Part shown: piece after piece, positions 52,046 to 60,937 of the stretch
How positions within the stretch are numbered: the stretch's first letter is position 1
Layout of the letters: every line of letters begins with the position of its first letter
From: Clostridium cadaveris
GTDB lineage: Bacteria; Bacillota; Clostridia; Clostridiales; Clostridiaceae
DNA: 64,000 bases
Assembly (NCBI RefSeq): GCF_020911725.1
Contig: NZ_CP076620.1
Span: 1,244,501-1,308,500, forward strand
Direction of reading: 5' to 3'
Notes under the pieces: generated by a model
Told to the model about the DNA's origin: nothing
Database searches by the model: none
Seen by the model: the letters and a program-made list of their open reading frames with translations, nothing else
Made by a program: the position numbers and the translations under genes

Positions 52046-53437
52046 ATGGATTTTAGATTAGAAAGTGACTCAATCGGAGAAAAAAAAGTACCTAAGGAAG
52101 CTTATTATGGGGTACAATCATTAAGAGGAGCAGAAAATTTTAACATAACAGGACTTAGACTTCATAAAGATTTTATAATTAGTCTTGCAGAAATAAAGAA
52201 AGCAACAGCTATAACTAACCTTGAGGCAGGCGTGCTAGATAAAAAAGTAGCAGATGCAATTGTAGAAGCTTGTGATGATATAATAGCCGGAAAATTACAT
52301 GAGGATTTTATAGTAGACCCTATCCAAGGAGGAGCGGGAACATCTATGAATATGAATGCTAACGAAGTAATTGCAAATAGAGCTATAGAGATTCTTGGTG
52401 GAGAAAAGGGAGATTACAGCATAGTTCATCCTAATGACCATGTTAATAATGGACAGTCTACTAATGACGTTATACCAACAGCTGGAAAGATGACAGCTTT
52501 AAAGCTTATTCCTACAACTTTAAAAGAATTAAGAAGATTATATGATGCATTAATAGAAAAGTCAAAAGAATTTAATGATGTTATAAAAATGGGAAGAACT
52601 CAAATGCAGGATGCAGTTCCTGTAAGATTGGGACAAGAGTTTACAGCATACAGCACTGTTGTTAAGAGAGATATAGAGAGAATAGAAAGAGTAGAGGAAG
52701 AGTTAGTAGTAGTAAACATGGGTGGTACTGCTATAGGAACTGGAGTTAATGCAGATAGAAAATATTTTCAAAATATCGTCCCTAATCTTTCTAAAGTTTG
52801 TGGATTAAAATTATCCCAAGCAGAAGATCTAGTAGGAGCAACTCAAAACTTAGATGGATTTGTAGCTGTATCTGGAGCACTTAAGACATGTGCGGTAAAT
52901 TTATCTAAGATATCAAATGATTTAAGACTTATGTCTTCAGGTCCAAGAACAGGTTTTGGAGAAATAAATCTTCCATCAAAGCAAAATGGATCATCTATAA
53001 TGCCAGGAAAGGTTAATCCAGTAATACCAGAAGTTATGAGCCAAGTAGCTTTCAATATCATAGGAAATGATATGACAATAACTATGGCAGCAGAAGCAGG
53101 ACAATTAGAATTAAATGCCTTTGAACCAGTTATATTCTATAACTTATTCCAATCAATAGAGACTCTAGGAAGAGGAGTTAATACTTTTGTAGATAACTGT
53201 ATAGTTGGAATAACTGCAAACAAGGAAAGATGTAAAGAATTAGTTGAAAATAGTGTTGGAATAGTTACTTCACTTTGTCCACATGTTGGATACAAGAAAG
53301 CTGCTTCAATAGCTAAAACAGCTATAAAGACAGGAGCATCTGTAAGAAAATTAATATTAGATGAAGGCATATTAAACGAAAAAGAACTTAATGAGATACT
53401 AGATCCTGTAGCAATGACTGAGCCGGGAATATTATAA
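52046..53437 (+). CDS. aspA: Aspartate ammonia-lyase (aspartase)
   Basis: 463-residue member of the fumarase/aspartase superfamily. The signature GSSIMPGKVNP (about 316-326), STNDVIPTAGK, GRTQMQDAVP and GGTAIGTGVN are all present. It removes ammonia from L-aspartate to give fumarate. It is followed by malic enzyme after 24 bases; with a fumarase encoded elsewhere the pair would take aspartate to pyruvate. Confidence 0.94.
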   Translation: MDFRLESDSIGEKKVPKEAYYGVQSLRGAENFNITGLRLHKDFIISLAEIKKATAITNLEAGVLDKKVADAIVEACDDIIAGKLHEDFIVDPIQGGAGTSMNMNANEVIANRAIEILGGEKGDYSIVHPNDHVNNGQSTNDVIPTAGKMTALKLIPTTLKELRRLYDALIEKSKEFNDVIKMGRTQMQDAVPVRLGQEFTAYSTVVKRDIERIERVEEELVVVNMGGTAIGTGVNADRKYFQNIVPNLSKVCGLKLSQAEDLVGATQNLDGFVAVSGALKTCAVNLSKISNDLRLMSSGPRTGFGEINLPSKQNGSSIMPGKVNPVIPEVMSQVAFNIIGNDMTITMAAEAGQLELNAFEPVIFYNLFQSIETLGRGVNTFVDNCIVGITANKERCKELVENSVGIVTSLCPHVGYKKAASIAKTAIKTGASVRKLILDEGILNEKELNEILDPVAMTEPGIL

Positions 53438-53461
53438 GATAAAAGTTTGGAGGATTGAAAA

Positions 53462-54691
53462 ATGAGTGATTTAAGAGAAAGAGCATTAAAATTCCATAAA
53501 GACCATGAAGGAAAGATAGCACTTAAGTGTAAAGTGCCTGTAAGAAACAGCGACGATTTGACAATGGCATATACACCAGGAGTTGCAGAGCCATGTTTAG
53601 AAATAAACAAGAACTTTGATACAATGTATGATTACACTGCAAAAGGAAACTTAGTTGCAGTAGTAACTAACGGAACAGCAGTATTAGGTCTTGGAAATAT
53701 AGGAGCAGGTGCAGGAATGCCTGTTATGGAAGGTAAAGCAGTTCTATTTAAAGCTTTTGGAGGAGTAGATGCATTCCCAATATGCTTAGACACAATGGAT
53801 TCAGAAAAAATTATTGAAACAGTAAAACTTATGGAGCCTACTTTTGGAGGCGTAAATCTAGAAGATATAAAAGCACCAGAGTGTTTTGAAATCGAAGCTA
53901 AACTAAAAGAAATTTGTAATATTCCAATATTCCATGATGACCAACATGGAACAGCTATAGTTACAGTTGCTGGCATAATAAATGCATTAAAGATAGTAAA
54001 TAAGAAATTTGAAGATTTAAAGGTTGTTGTTAATGGAGCAGGAGCGGCAGGAACAGCAATAACAAAGCTTATAATGAGCATGGGAACAAAGAATATAATT
54101 CTTTGTGACACTAAGGGTGCTATATATGAAGGCAGACCAGTTGGAATGAATAAGTTTAAGAATGAGATGGCTGCAATAACAAATCCTAATAAGGAAGCAG
54201 GAACTCTTGCAGAAGTATTGAAGGGAGCAGATGTATTCATAGGAGTATCAGCAGCTAACTGTGTATCTCAAGATATGGTAAGATCAATGAATAAAGATGC
54301 TATAATAATGGCTATGGCTAATCCAGTTCCAGAAATACTTCCACATTTAGCTATAGAAGCTGGAGCAAAGGTTGTAGGTACAGGAAGATCAGACTTCCCT
54401 AACCAAGTTAACAACGTTTTAGCGTTCCCAGGAATATTTAGAGGAGCATTAGATGTTCGTGCAAGTGATATAAATGACGAAATGAAGATAGCAGCAGCAT
54501 ATGCTATAGCTGATCTTGTAGATGAAAAAGAATTGAGTCCAGAGTTTGTTATCCCAAGTGCATTTGATTTAAGAATAGCACCAAAGGTAGCAGCACGTGT
54601 AGCAAAGGCAGCTATAGAAACAGGAGTTGCTAGAAGATCAGACGTTACTCCAGAAATGGTTGAACAGCACACAAAAGATTTATTAAAATAG
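53462..54691 (+). CDS. Malic enzyme (NAD(P)-dependent, ME2-like short form)
   Basis: 409 residues. The N-terminal malic domain has YTPGVAEPC (substrate motif) and VTNGTAVLGLGNIG; the NAD domain has VVNGAGAAGTAI at about 185. MANPVPEI and GTGRSDFPNQVNN are typical. Decarboxylates malate to pyruvate and CO2. Probably co-transcribed with aspA (TTGGAGG before ATG 53462). Confidence 0.94.
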   Translation: MSDLRERALKFHKDHEGKIALKCKVPVRNSDDLTMAYTPGVAEPCLEINKNFDTMYDYTAKGNLVAVVTNGTAVLGLGNIGAGAGMPVMEGKAVLFKAFGGVDAFPICLDTMDSEKIIETVKLMEPTFGGVNLEDIKAPECFEIEAKLKEICNIPIFHDDQHGTAIVTVAGIINALKIVNKKFEDLKVVVNGAGAAGTAITKLIMSMGTKNIILCDTKGAIYEGRPVGMNKFKNEMAAITNPNKEAGTLAEVLKGADVFIGVSAANCVSQDMVRSMNKDAIIMAMANPVPEILPHLAIEAGAKVVGTGRSDFPNQVNNVLAFPGIFRGALDVRASDINDEMKIAAAYAIADLVDEKELSPEFVIPSAFDLRIAPKVAARVAKAAIETGVARRSDVTPEMVEQHTKDLLK

Positions 54692-54705
54692 CATATATAT
54701 AATAA

Positions 54706-54746
54706 AAGCTCACATCCGTAAATATTTTTGGATGTGAGTTTTTTTA
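54706..54746 (+). terminator. Terminator of the aspA-malic enzyme operon
   Basis: CTCACATCC / GGATGTGAG stem with A-rich 5-prime flank and seven T. Confidence 0.93.
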
Positions 54747-54803
54747 TAAGCAAAATTATGGAACGTAACATATTTATATAGAAAATAAATTTTTTAGGAG
54801 ACT

Positions 54804-55283
54804 ATGTCTATGATAGATAATGATTTGTTAAAGTTATATAACTCTATAGACTATAGCAAATTTAACAAAGATATTTTAGCTTTTGTAAAAGAGAATAATA
54901 TTAAAAGTTATACAGAATATTTAATAATAACCTCTTTAGCTTTAAAGTACACATACATTTTCAAACAATCTCTAAGTGGATGGAGGTTTATCTATAAATG
55001 GGCCTGTACTGTTGGTAAGCCATCAACTCCTACAATTAAAGGAATATTTAATATAAGTGGAAAAGAATATTCTTTTGGAAATAATACCTATTCTGTGAAA
55101 TATGCAACTAGAATAATAGATGGATACTATTATCATTCTGTGTTATATAACCCAAAAGGCACTTATATAATAGATGGAAGATTAGGTTTAACTTTAAGTC
55201 ATGGGTGCATAAGACTGAAAACAGAAAATGCTAAATGGATATATGAAAATATACCTAACGGGACAGCTGTTATAATTTATTAA
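54804..55283 (+). CDS. Small YkuD-domain (L,D-transpeptidase-like) protein
   Basis: 159 residues. Residues about 38-159 form a YkuD domain with catalytic SHGCIRL near residue 130 and the upstream TVGKPSTPT strand. The first 37 residues are polar and charged with no signal peptide or membrane helix, so export is not evident. Either the annotated start misses a leader (the upstream sequence shows none in frame before the AGGAG site), or the protein acts inside the cell or is exported without a classic signal. Start ATG 54804. Confidence 0.87.
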   Translation: MSMIDNDLLKLYNSIDYSKFNKDILAFVKENNIKSYTEYLIITSLALKYTYIFKQSLSGWRFIYKWACTVGKPSTPTIKGIFNISGKEYSFGNNTYSVKYATRIIDGYYYHSVLYNPKGTYIIDGRLGLTLSHGCIRLKTENAKWIYENIPNGTAVIIY

Positions 55284-55356
55284 ATATCTTGTTTTTTTTC
55301 CCATATATGAAATAATATACTTAATAAATAAAGTTATGTGGGAGGGCGGTTGTTCT

Positions 55357-56838
55357 ATGGGCAAGGAAACTCTAACTTCTAAAACAAAGAAAATTTTTAA
55401 AGGACCAAAGTTTATTATGTTTTTCTTATTAGCTATTTTTATAGTAGGGATAATAGCTATAAAAAATTACAATTCAACTTACTATGAAGGAGAAGCTAAG
55501 AAACTTATGAAATACAAGATTACAAAAGTTGAATACAGCAACGAGATTCAAAAGCTATTAGAGTGTATAAATTATGGGGATGTACAAACATCTGTGGATA
55601 TAGGAAGCGGCAATCATCCTTATATAGAAGTATCTTATGATTTTGGAGGAGTAAGTGTTAGTAGCCAATTATTAAAAACAAACTTAAGAAATAATGCTGC
55701 AGTAATGTTTGCACTTATAGAATATACGGATTATATAAAGTTTAATGTGACAGGCATGGAAAGAATAAATGGATATTATACAATAACGTTTAACAGGGGA
55801 CAGATTGATAGCTGTCTAGCTGAAGAAACATACAAATATGGACAAAACCCTAAGAAGCTGCAGAAACTGCTTAAAGAGATATATCCTAAAGCAGCTATTT
55901 CACAAGAAATTTATAATGAAGCTATGATAACATCTTTAGGTATAAGAATATCAAACAACTTTTCAGTTATTTATAATGATATGAAAAATAAAAGTGTAAA
56001 ATACGTTTGTGAGCATGGTTCAATTTACACTGTGAAAGATGATGGAGCAATAAAAGAATGGGGAAAAGAGTTTGAAGAAAATCATCTAGAACAAGATGGA
56101 TGGATAGATATATATTGGTCTCCTAAAATTAATGGAGAAAAAGTAGAAGAATTTGAAAAGAGTGCTTTGAATGTAAGTTTAATTAATAAAAATGGGGATA
56201 AAGTTGATGAAGATAACTTTAAGATATTAAATAAAGATGGAATGTATATGATGGTAAGAGATTTATGGTTTAAAGAAAAGGAATTAAAAATTAAAAATGA
56301 TTCTAGAATAGAATTGTACAGCTTAGATAAGGAAGATGCCTCTAAAAAGGAATTAGTAGCCGTAATAAATGAAGATGATGCTGAAAGAAGAACCTTAGTT
56401 AATGCGATAATAAATGGTGCCACAGAGGATAAAGTTAATGAGGAAAATTATGATTGCGAAATATGTGTCTATAAAGATGGACAGAAAGTAAAAAGTATAA
56501 GATTGAATACGGATAGCGGAGAAGGTCAGGAGTATGGCAGTAAAGAATGCACATATAAAATGTCTGAAGAAAACTGCCGGAATATAAAAGCAATGCTTAC
56601 AGATATGAGAAGCTACAATAATTTAATATATGGATATGTAGTCAGTGGAACCGTGAAAGAGATTAATGAATCAGATATAGCTGGATATAGTGATATAACA
56701 TTTACTGATTATAAAAAGGTGAGAGCACCCAAAAGTATTATAGATAAATATAATATAAAACTAGGGAATAATATAAAAATAGATATGAATTCAAGGGGAT
56801 TAGTTAACTATCCTGTAGCTGTAAAGCATATGGATTAA
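55357..56838 (+). CDS. DUF4825-like membrane-anchored protein
   Basis: 493 residues from ATG 55357, after GGAGGGCGG. One N-terminal membrane helix (FIMFFLLAIFIVGIIAI, about 22-38), then a DUF4825-like domain (LMKYKITKVEYSNEIQKLL; LLKTNLRNNAAVMFALIEY) and a long extracellular C-terminal part of unknown fold. DUF4825 proteins are unassigned; a cell-envelope or signal role is plausible because of the adjacent YkuD gene. Confidence 0.7.
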   Translation: MGKETLTSKTKKIFKGPKFIMFFLLAIFIVGIIAIKNYNSTYYEGEAKKLMKYKITKVEYSNEIQKLLECINYGDVQTSVDIGSGNHPYIEVSYDFGGVSVSSQLLKTNLRNNAAVMFALIEYTDYIKFNVTGMERINGYYTITFNRGQIDSCLAEETYKYGQNPKKLQKLLKEIYPKAAISQEIYNEAMITSLGIRISNNFSVIYNDMKNKSVKYVCEHGSIYTVKDDGAIKEWGKEFEENHLEQDGWIDIYWSPKINGEKVEEFEKSALNVSLINKNGDKVDEDNFKILNKDGMYMMVRDLWFKEKELKIKNDSRIELYSLDKEDASKKELVAVINEDDAERRTLVNAIINGATEDKVNEENYDCEICVYKDGQKVKSIRLNTDSGEGQEYGSKECTYKMSEENCRNIKAMLTDMRSYNNLIYGYVVSGTVKEINESDIAGYSDITFTDYKKVRAPKSIIDKYNIKLGNNIKIDMNSRGLVNYPVAVKHMD

Positions 56839-56884
56839 GCACTGTACTAATTTCAGAAAATTTGTTATAATAAGATTATGTAGT

Positions 56885-56920
56885 AAAACCGCACATTATA
56901 TAAGATGTGCGGTTTTTTGT
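56885..56920 (+). terminator. Terminator after the DUF4825-like gene
   Basis: AAACCGCACAT / ATGTGCGGTTT stem with TATATAAG loop and TTTTTT tail. It closely resembles the one at 5708. Confidence 0.92.
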
Positions 56921-56947
56921 ACTTAATTTGTGGTAGAGGTGAAAGAG

Positions 56948-58846
56948 ATGAAATTGTTATTCTTAAGGTATATATCAAATAGATCTATAGGTGAATCACT
57001 GCGAAGCAGTATTTTAAATACAGGTATCTATGTATATGATACTCCAGAGAGCTTAGAAGAAAAGGTATTCTATTGGTTTAACGAGGATGAGGACAAGTTA
57101 TTAGAAACTGTACTCATAGGATATGATTCAAAGGAAAGAAGAATAACTGAAGGTTGGATAGGAACTGCAGAGCCTGTAGCAGATGATTCTTTAAAGATAG
57201 TTATAGGAGGAATTAAACCTTTAAGAGAAGAACAAATTAGAGAAATCGAAAGGCTTTATGTAAATGCATCTAAATATAAGAAAAATTTGAAAGATGTAAA
57301 AGAGTATTTATTTATGAGAGAACTTCCTCAGGATATTCTTTACGACATATTGTATGATTTAAAAGATAGCTGTGTACATAATTCAAAAAAGGACAAGGTG
57401 TTTAAAGGAGATTATACATCTCTAAAAAAAGATGATATAAGTTTTTTGGTAAAAGAAATGGAAAGAAACCTTCATCCTCTTGCTCAAAGAAGCTATATGG
57501 CTAAAAGAGCTATAGGTATGAAAAAACCAGATGAATGCAGAAGTGAATTTCAAAGAGACAAGGATCGTATAGTACATTCAAAGGCTTTTAGAAGAACTGT
57601 TGATAAGGCTCAAGTTTACAGTACACATAAAGGAGATCATTATAGAACAAGGCTTACACATACACTAGAGGTAAATCAAATAGCAAAAGGTATAGCACGG
57701 TCATTAAGACTTCATGAAGATTTAGTTGAAGCTATAGCTTTAGGTCATGATATAGGACATACCCCTTTTGGTCATGAAGGAGAAAGACAGCTTGACCTTA
57801 TAATGTCCGGAAAGCTTAAGCTCTGCAAAGATCATAATCCTGAAAATTTTGGAGGATTTAAGCATAATTATCAAAGTTTAAAACTCGCCAATTATGTTGA
57901 AGAAAAATATGTTGAATGTGAAGGACTAGATTTGACTTATCAGGTTTTAGAAGGCATGCTTAAACATACCAAGATAAAAAAGTGTAAAGGTATAGATTGC
58001 GATACATGCTGTAATAAATGTTTTGATATAGATGAGTTCTTGATAATAGGGGATAAAGAAAAGCTCTACTTAAATCAACCATTTGCCAGTACTTTAGAAG
58101 GACAAGTTGTGGCATGGGCTGATGAGATAGCTCAAAGAGGGCATGATTTAGATGATGGAGTTGCAGGAAAGCTTGTTGATATAAATGACCTTAAAGAGGA
58201 GCTTAAAGAGTATGAGTTTATGAGTCCTATAGTTAGCATAATAGAAACATCTTTAGATCAAATAAAAAAATCTAAAAGAGAGCTGGTAGATCCAGGAGAG
58301 CTTTTAAGAGCTAGAGTTACTCCTAAAATAATAAGACTTTTTATAGATGATATAGCTGAAAATTCAAGAAAAAATATGGATGAGTATTTAAAAACTCATG
58401 AAATTAAGGAAGATGTTATGATTGACAGTGAGCTTATATGTTTTTCTAAAGAAATGAAAAAGATAGTTGATAAACTAGAAGAAGTTATAAATCTTCAAGT
58501 TATAAATTCTCAAGAAGTTAATTGTTTTGATGGAAAATCTATGTACATAATTAAAAAATTATTCCAGGCATATTACAATAATCCTAAACAGCTTCCAGAT
58601 CACACTTTAAGGAGGATACAAAGAGAACTTAAAGATATGAATATTCCTACGGTTGATGTAAGGAAAGGTAAGAAAAGAGATGTAGATAGAGAAATATTAA
58701 TTTTTAAAGGAATTATATGTACTGAAAATAGAAAAGAAGATTTCTTGAAACAAAAAACTTTTATGAGAAATATTGCTGATTTCATTGGTGGAATGACAGA
58801 TAACTACGCTAATTCAAGATTTAAAGAGTTATATAATGGAAATTAA
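56948..58846 (+). CDS. dGTPase-like deoxynucleoside triphosphohydrolase, long form
   Basis: 632 residues from ATG 56948 (AGAGGTG upstream). The dGTPase core begins around 190: FQRDKDRIVHSKAFRRTVDKAQV, then the HD motifs TRLTHTLEVNQIA and ALGHDIGHTPFGHEGER, and WADEIAQRGHDLDDGV. About 185 residues precede the core and are unrecognised. A cysteine-rich insert (KKCKGIDCDTCCNKCFD) with five Cys sits after the second HD block and may bind a metal or cluster. The family splits dNTPs to deoxynucleosides and triphosphate. Confidence 0.85.
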   Translation: MKLLFLRYISNRSIGESLRSSILNTGIYVYDTPESLEEKVFYWFNEDEDKLLETVLIGYDSKERRITEGWIGTAEPVADDSLKIVIGGIKPLREEQIREIERLYVNASKYKKNLKDVKEYLFMRELPQDILYDILYDLKDSCVHNSKKDKVFKGDYTSLKKDDISFLVKEMERNLHPLAQRSYMAKRAIGMKKPDECRSEFQRDKDRIVHSKAFRRTVDKAQVYSTHKGDHYRTRLTHTLEVNQIAKGIARSLRLHEDLVEAIALGHDIGHTPFGHEGERQLDLIMSGKLKLCKDHNPENFGGFKHNYQSLKLANYVEEKYVECEGLDLTYQVLEGMLKHTKIKKCKGIDCDTCCNKCFDIDEFLIIGDKEKLYLNQPFASTLEGQVVAWADEIAQRGHDLDDGVAGKLVDINDLKEELKEYEFMSPIVSIIETSLDQIKKSKRELVDPGELLRARVTPKIIRLFIDDIAENSRKNMDEYLKTHEIKEDVMIDSELICFSKEMKKIVDKLEEVINLQVINSQEVNCFDGKSMYIIKKLFQAYYNNPKQLPDHTLRRIQRELKDMNIPTVDVRKGKKRDVDREILIFKGIICTENRKEDFLKQKTFMRNIADFIGGMTDNYANSRFKELYNGN

Positions 58847-58866
58847 ATCATATATAAGAAAGACAA

Positions 58867-58893
58867 AATCCCAGCATGTATATGCTGGGATTA
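58867..58893. terminator. Bidirectional terminator hairpin
   Basis: Perfect 11-bp stem AATCCCAGCAT / ATGCTGGGATT with a GTAT loop between the convergent dGTPase-like and ABC-F genes. Confidence 0.88.
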
Positions 58894-58905
58894 AATGTAT
58901 TAGAG

Positions 58906-60501
58906 TTAGTTATTTACACCACTAAACTCTAAATATTCATCATAAGTCATAGATCTATCAATTATAGAACCATCATCTTTTATGTCTATAATTCTATTTG
59001 CTATTGTTTGAAGGAATTGATGGTCATGTGAAGCAAATAGTAAGTTGCTCTTATAGTCATTTAAACCATTGTTTAAAGCTGTAATTGACTCAAGGTCAAG
59101 GTGGTCAGTAGGTTGGTCTAACATAAGAACATTAGCATTGCTAAGCATCATTTTAGAAAGCATACATCTAACCTTTTCTCCTCCAGAAAGTACACTGGCC
59201 TCTTTTAAAGCTTCTTCTCCAGAGAATAGCATTCTTCCAAGGAAACCTCTTATATAACTCTCGGATTTCTCATCAGAGTATTGTCTTAACCAATCTACTA
59301 GAGTCATATTAACTCCGTCAAAATACTCAGAGTTATCGTTAGGGAAGTAAGCTTTTGTTATAGTGATCCCCCACTTATAGCTTCCACTGTCAGGTTCCAT
59401 TTCTCCAGCTAATATTTTAAATAAAGTTGTAATAGCTAAACCATTTCCGATTAAAGCTATTTTATCATCTTTATTTACTCTAAAGCTTATGTTGTCTAAA
59501 ACTTTAACTCCGTCTATAGTCTTAGAAAGTCCTTCTACTGTAAGTATGTCATTTCCCACTTCTCTTTCAGGTTTGAATCCTACGAAAGGATACCTTCTGC
59601 TTGATGGTTGTATGTCATCCAAATTTATTTTGTCAAGAAGCTTTTTACGAGATGTAGCCTGTTTTGACTTAGAGGCATTTGCACTAAATCTTGCGATGAA
59701 GTCTTGAAGCTCCTTAATCTTTTCTTCTTTCTTTTTGTTTTGATCTTTAGCCATCTGAAGGGCAAGCTGACTTGATTCATACCAGAAGTCATAGTTTCCA
59801 GTATATAGCTTGATCTTTCCAAAATCTACATCAGCCATATGAGTACAAACTGAGTTTAGGAAATGTCTGTCATGGGATACAACTATAACAGTTCCTTCAA
59901 AGTTTATTAAGAACTCTTCTAACCAATTTACGGCTTTAATGTCCAAGTGATTTGTAGGCTCGTCTAATACAAGCACTCCAGGATTTCCAAATAAAGCTTG
60001 AGCTAAAAGAACTTTTATTTTTTCAGAACCAGTAAGTTCAGAAACTCTTTTGTAGTGAGTATCAGTTCCAAGACCTAATCCCTGCAATAAAGTTGAAGCT
60101 TCAGACTCAGCTTCCCAACCGTTTAAGTCAGCAAATTCTCCTTCAAGTTCAGAAGCCTTGATGCCATCTTCATCACTGAAGTTTTCCTTAGCATATAAAG
60201 CATCCTTTTCTTTCATTATAGAGTAAAGTCTCTCATTACCCATTATTACAGATTCCAATACTTCAAATTCATCATACTCATAGTGGTCCTGTTTTAATAC
60301 GGACATTCTTGTATTTGGAGCAAGTACTACTTCTCCAGTATTAGGTTCAACTTCTCCGGATAATATCTTTAAGAAAGTACTCTTACCGGCACCATTAGCG
60401 CCTATAACTCCATAACAGTTGCCAGGAGTAAATTTTAGATTTACATCTTCAAATAGCTTACGTCCGCCATATCTTAAGCTAACATTAGATACAGTTATCA
60501 A
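58906..60501 (-). CDS. ykpA: ABC-F ATPase, YkpA/YbiT-like
   Basis: 531 residues with two ATPase domains and no membrane segment. NBD1 has an intact Walker A, GANGAGKST (Lys40), and Walker B, LVLDEPTNHLD; the signature is LTGSE. NBD2 has a broken Walker A, GNGLAITT (Ile357 where Lys is expected), and LMLDQPTDHLD with Gln463 instead of the catalytic Glu; its signature LSGGE is intact. Thus one composite site looks intact and the other degenerate. ABC-F proteins act on ribosomes. The start is TTG 60501, eight bases after GAGGT. Confidence 0.9.
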   Translation of the reverse strand: MITVSNVSLRYGGRKLFEDVNLKFTPGNCYGVIGANGAGKSTFLKILSGEVEPNTGEVVLAPNTRMSVLKQDHYEYDEFEVLESVIMGNERLYSIMKEKDALYAKENFSDEDGIKASELEGEFADLNGWEAESEASTLLQGLGLGTDTHYKRVSELTGSEKIKVLLAQALFGNPGVLVLDEPTNHLDIKAVNWLEEFLINFEGTVIVVSHDRHFLNSVCTHMADVDFGKIKLYTGNYDFWYESSQLALQMAKDQNKKKEEKIKELQDFIARFSANASKSKQATSRKKLLDKINLDDIQPSSRRYPFVGFKPEREVGNDILTVEGLSKTIDGVKVLDNISFRVNKDDKIALIGNGLAITTLFKILAGEMEPDSGSYKWGITITKAYFPNDNSEYFDGVNMTLVDWLRQYSDEKSESYIRGFLGRMLFSGEEALKEASVLSGGEKVRCMLSKMMLSNANVLMLDQPTDHLDLESITALNNGLNDYKSNLLFASHDHQFLQTIANRIIDIKDDGSIIDRSMTYDEYLEFSGVNN

Positions 60502-60596
60502 TAAATTCTACCTCATTTCATTTGTTATTCATCAGCATATTATATCATAGAATATCATTATAGAGAACAGGTAAGTGATTTTAAGCTTATTAAACC

Positions 60597-60626
60597 TTGA
60601 CAGTTTTGTAAGTATAATGATAAAAT
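60597..60626 (+). promoter_or_regulatory. Sigma-A-type promoter of the NSS transporter leader
   Basis: TTGACA (60597-60602), 18-base spacer, TAAAAT (60621-60626), preceding the two leader frames. Transcription should start around 60633. Confidence 0.75.
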
Positions 60627-60659
60627 AAAGAAAATTATTTGAATTTGGAGAATAAAGTT

Positions 60660-60725
60660 ATGGTATGCTTAATTTTACAAAAAGTAAAATTTAATAGGGC
60701 GTATTATTCTAACTATTATAGATAG
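60660..60725 (+). CDS. Leader peptide 1, 21 aa, tyrosine-rich end
   Basis: ATG 60660 follows GGAG with a nine-base gap. The product ends AYYSNYYR before TAG at 60723, with four Tyr among the last eight residues. It lies in the transcribed leader of the NSS transporter and probably senses charged tyrosyl-tRNA, possibly together with leader frame 2. Confidence 0.6.
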   Translation: MVCLILQKVKFNRAYYSNYYR

Positions 60726-60728
60726 AGC

Positions 60729-60770
60729 TTGCATTATTATTATTATTATTATTATGGATGCAGGCTGTAA
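60729..60770 (+). CDS. Leader peptide 2, 13 aa, with seven consecutive tyrosine codons
   Basis: In the same frame, four bases after the stop of leader 1, TTG 60729 could reinitiate translation: Met-His-Tyr x7-Gly-Cys-Arg-Leu. The seven TAT codons (60735-60755) lie in the loop of the first leader hairpin. No strong ribosome site of its own is seen, so it may depend on the preceding leader. Confidence 0.5.
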   Translation: MHYYYYYYYGCRL

Positions 60771-60874
60771 GGAAACTTTAGTTTGCATCTATGATGGTTA
60801 GGAAATTTTGTGTGTCCAAATTATACCACATAGATGATGCTGTGTGGTGATAGTAGTATGGTTAGTTTATCATG

Positions 60875-60914
60875 AGCCTCATAGTATTATGCTATGAGGC
60901 TTTAATTATTTTTT
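60875..60914 (+). terminator. Terminator in the transporter leader
   Basis: 10-bp stem AGCCTCATAG / CTATGAGGCT with a seven-base loop, then TTAATTATTTTTT. It lies only 24 bases before the transporter ATG. Confidence 0.85.
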
Positions 60915-60937
60915 ATTATTTTTAGGAGGATAGTAGT

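Larger units (their letters stand above)
60727..60914 (+). promoter_or_regulatory. Tyrosine-sensing attenuator leader (proposed)
   Basis: Mutually exclusive pairings are visible: GCTTGCAT (60727-60734) with ATGCAGGC (60758-60765); that same ATGCA region with TGCATCTAT (60784-60792); CATCTATG (60786-60793) with CATAGATG (60829-60836); and CTATGATGG (60789-60797) with CCTCATAG of the terminator arm. The last hairpin, AGCCTCATAG / CTATGAGGCT (60875-60901), is a terminator. Ribosome position on the Tyr codons would choose between these. Confidence 0.65.

Noticed and set aside
53632..54240. 202-codon minus-strand frame inside the malic enzyme gene
   Set aside because: Antisense shadow of a well-conserved enzyme gene.
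60630..60914. T-box riboswitch ahead of the NSS transporter
   Set aside because: No AGGGTGGNACCGCG-type box and no specifier-stem pattern; coding leader frames explain the region better.
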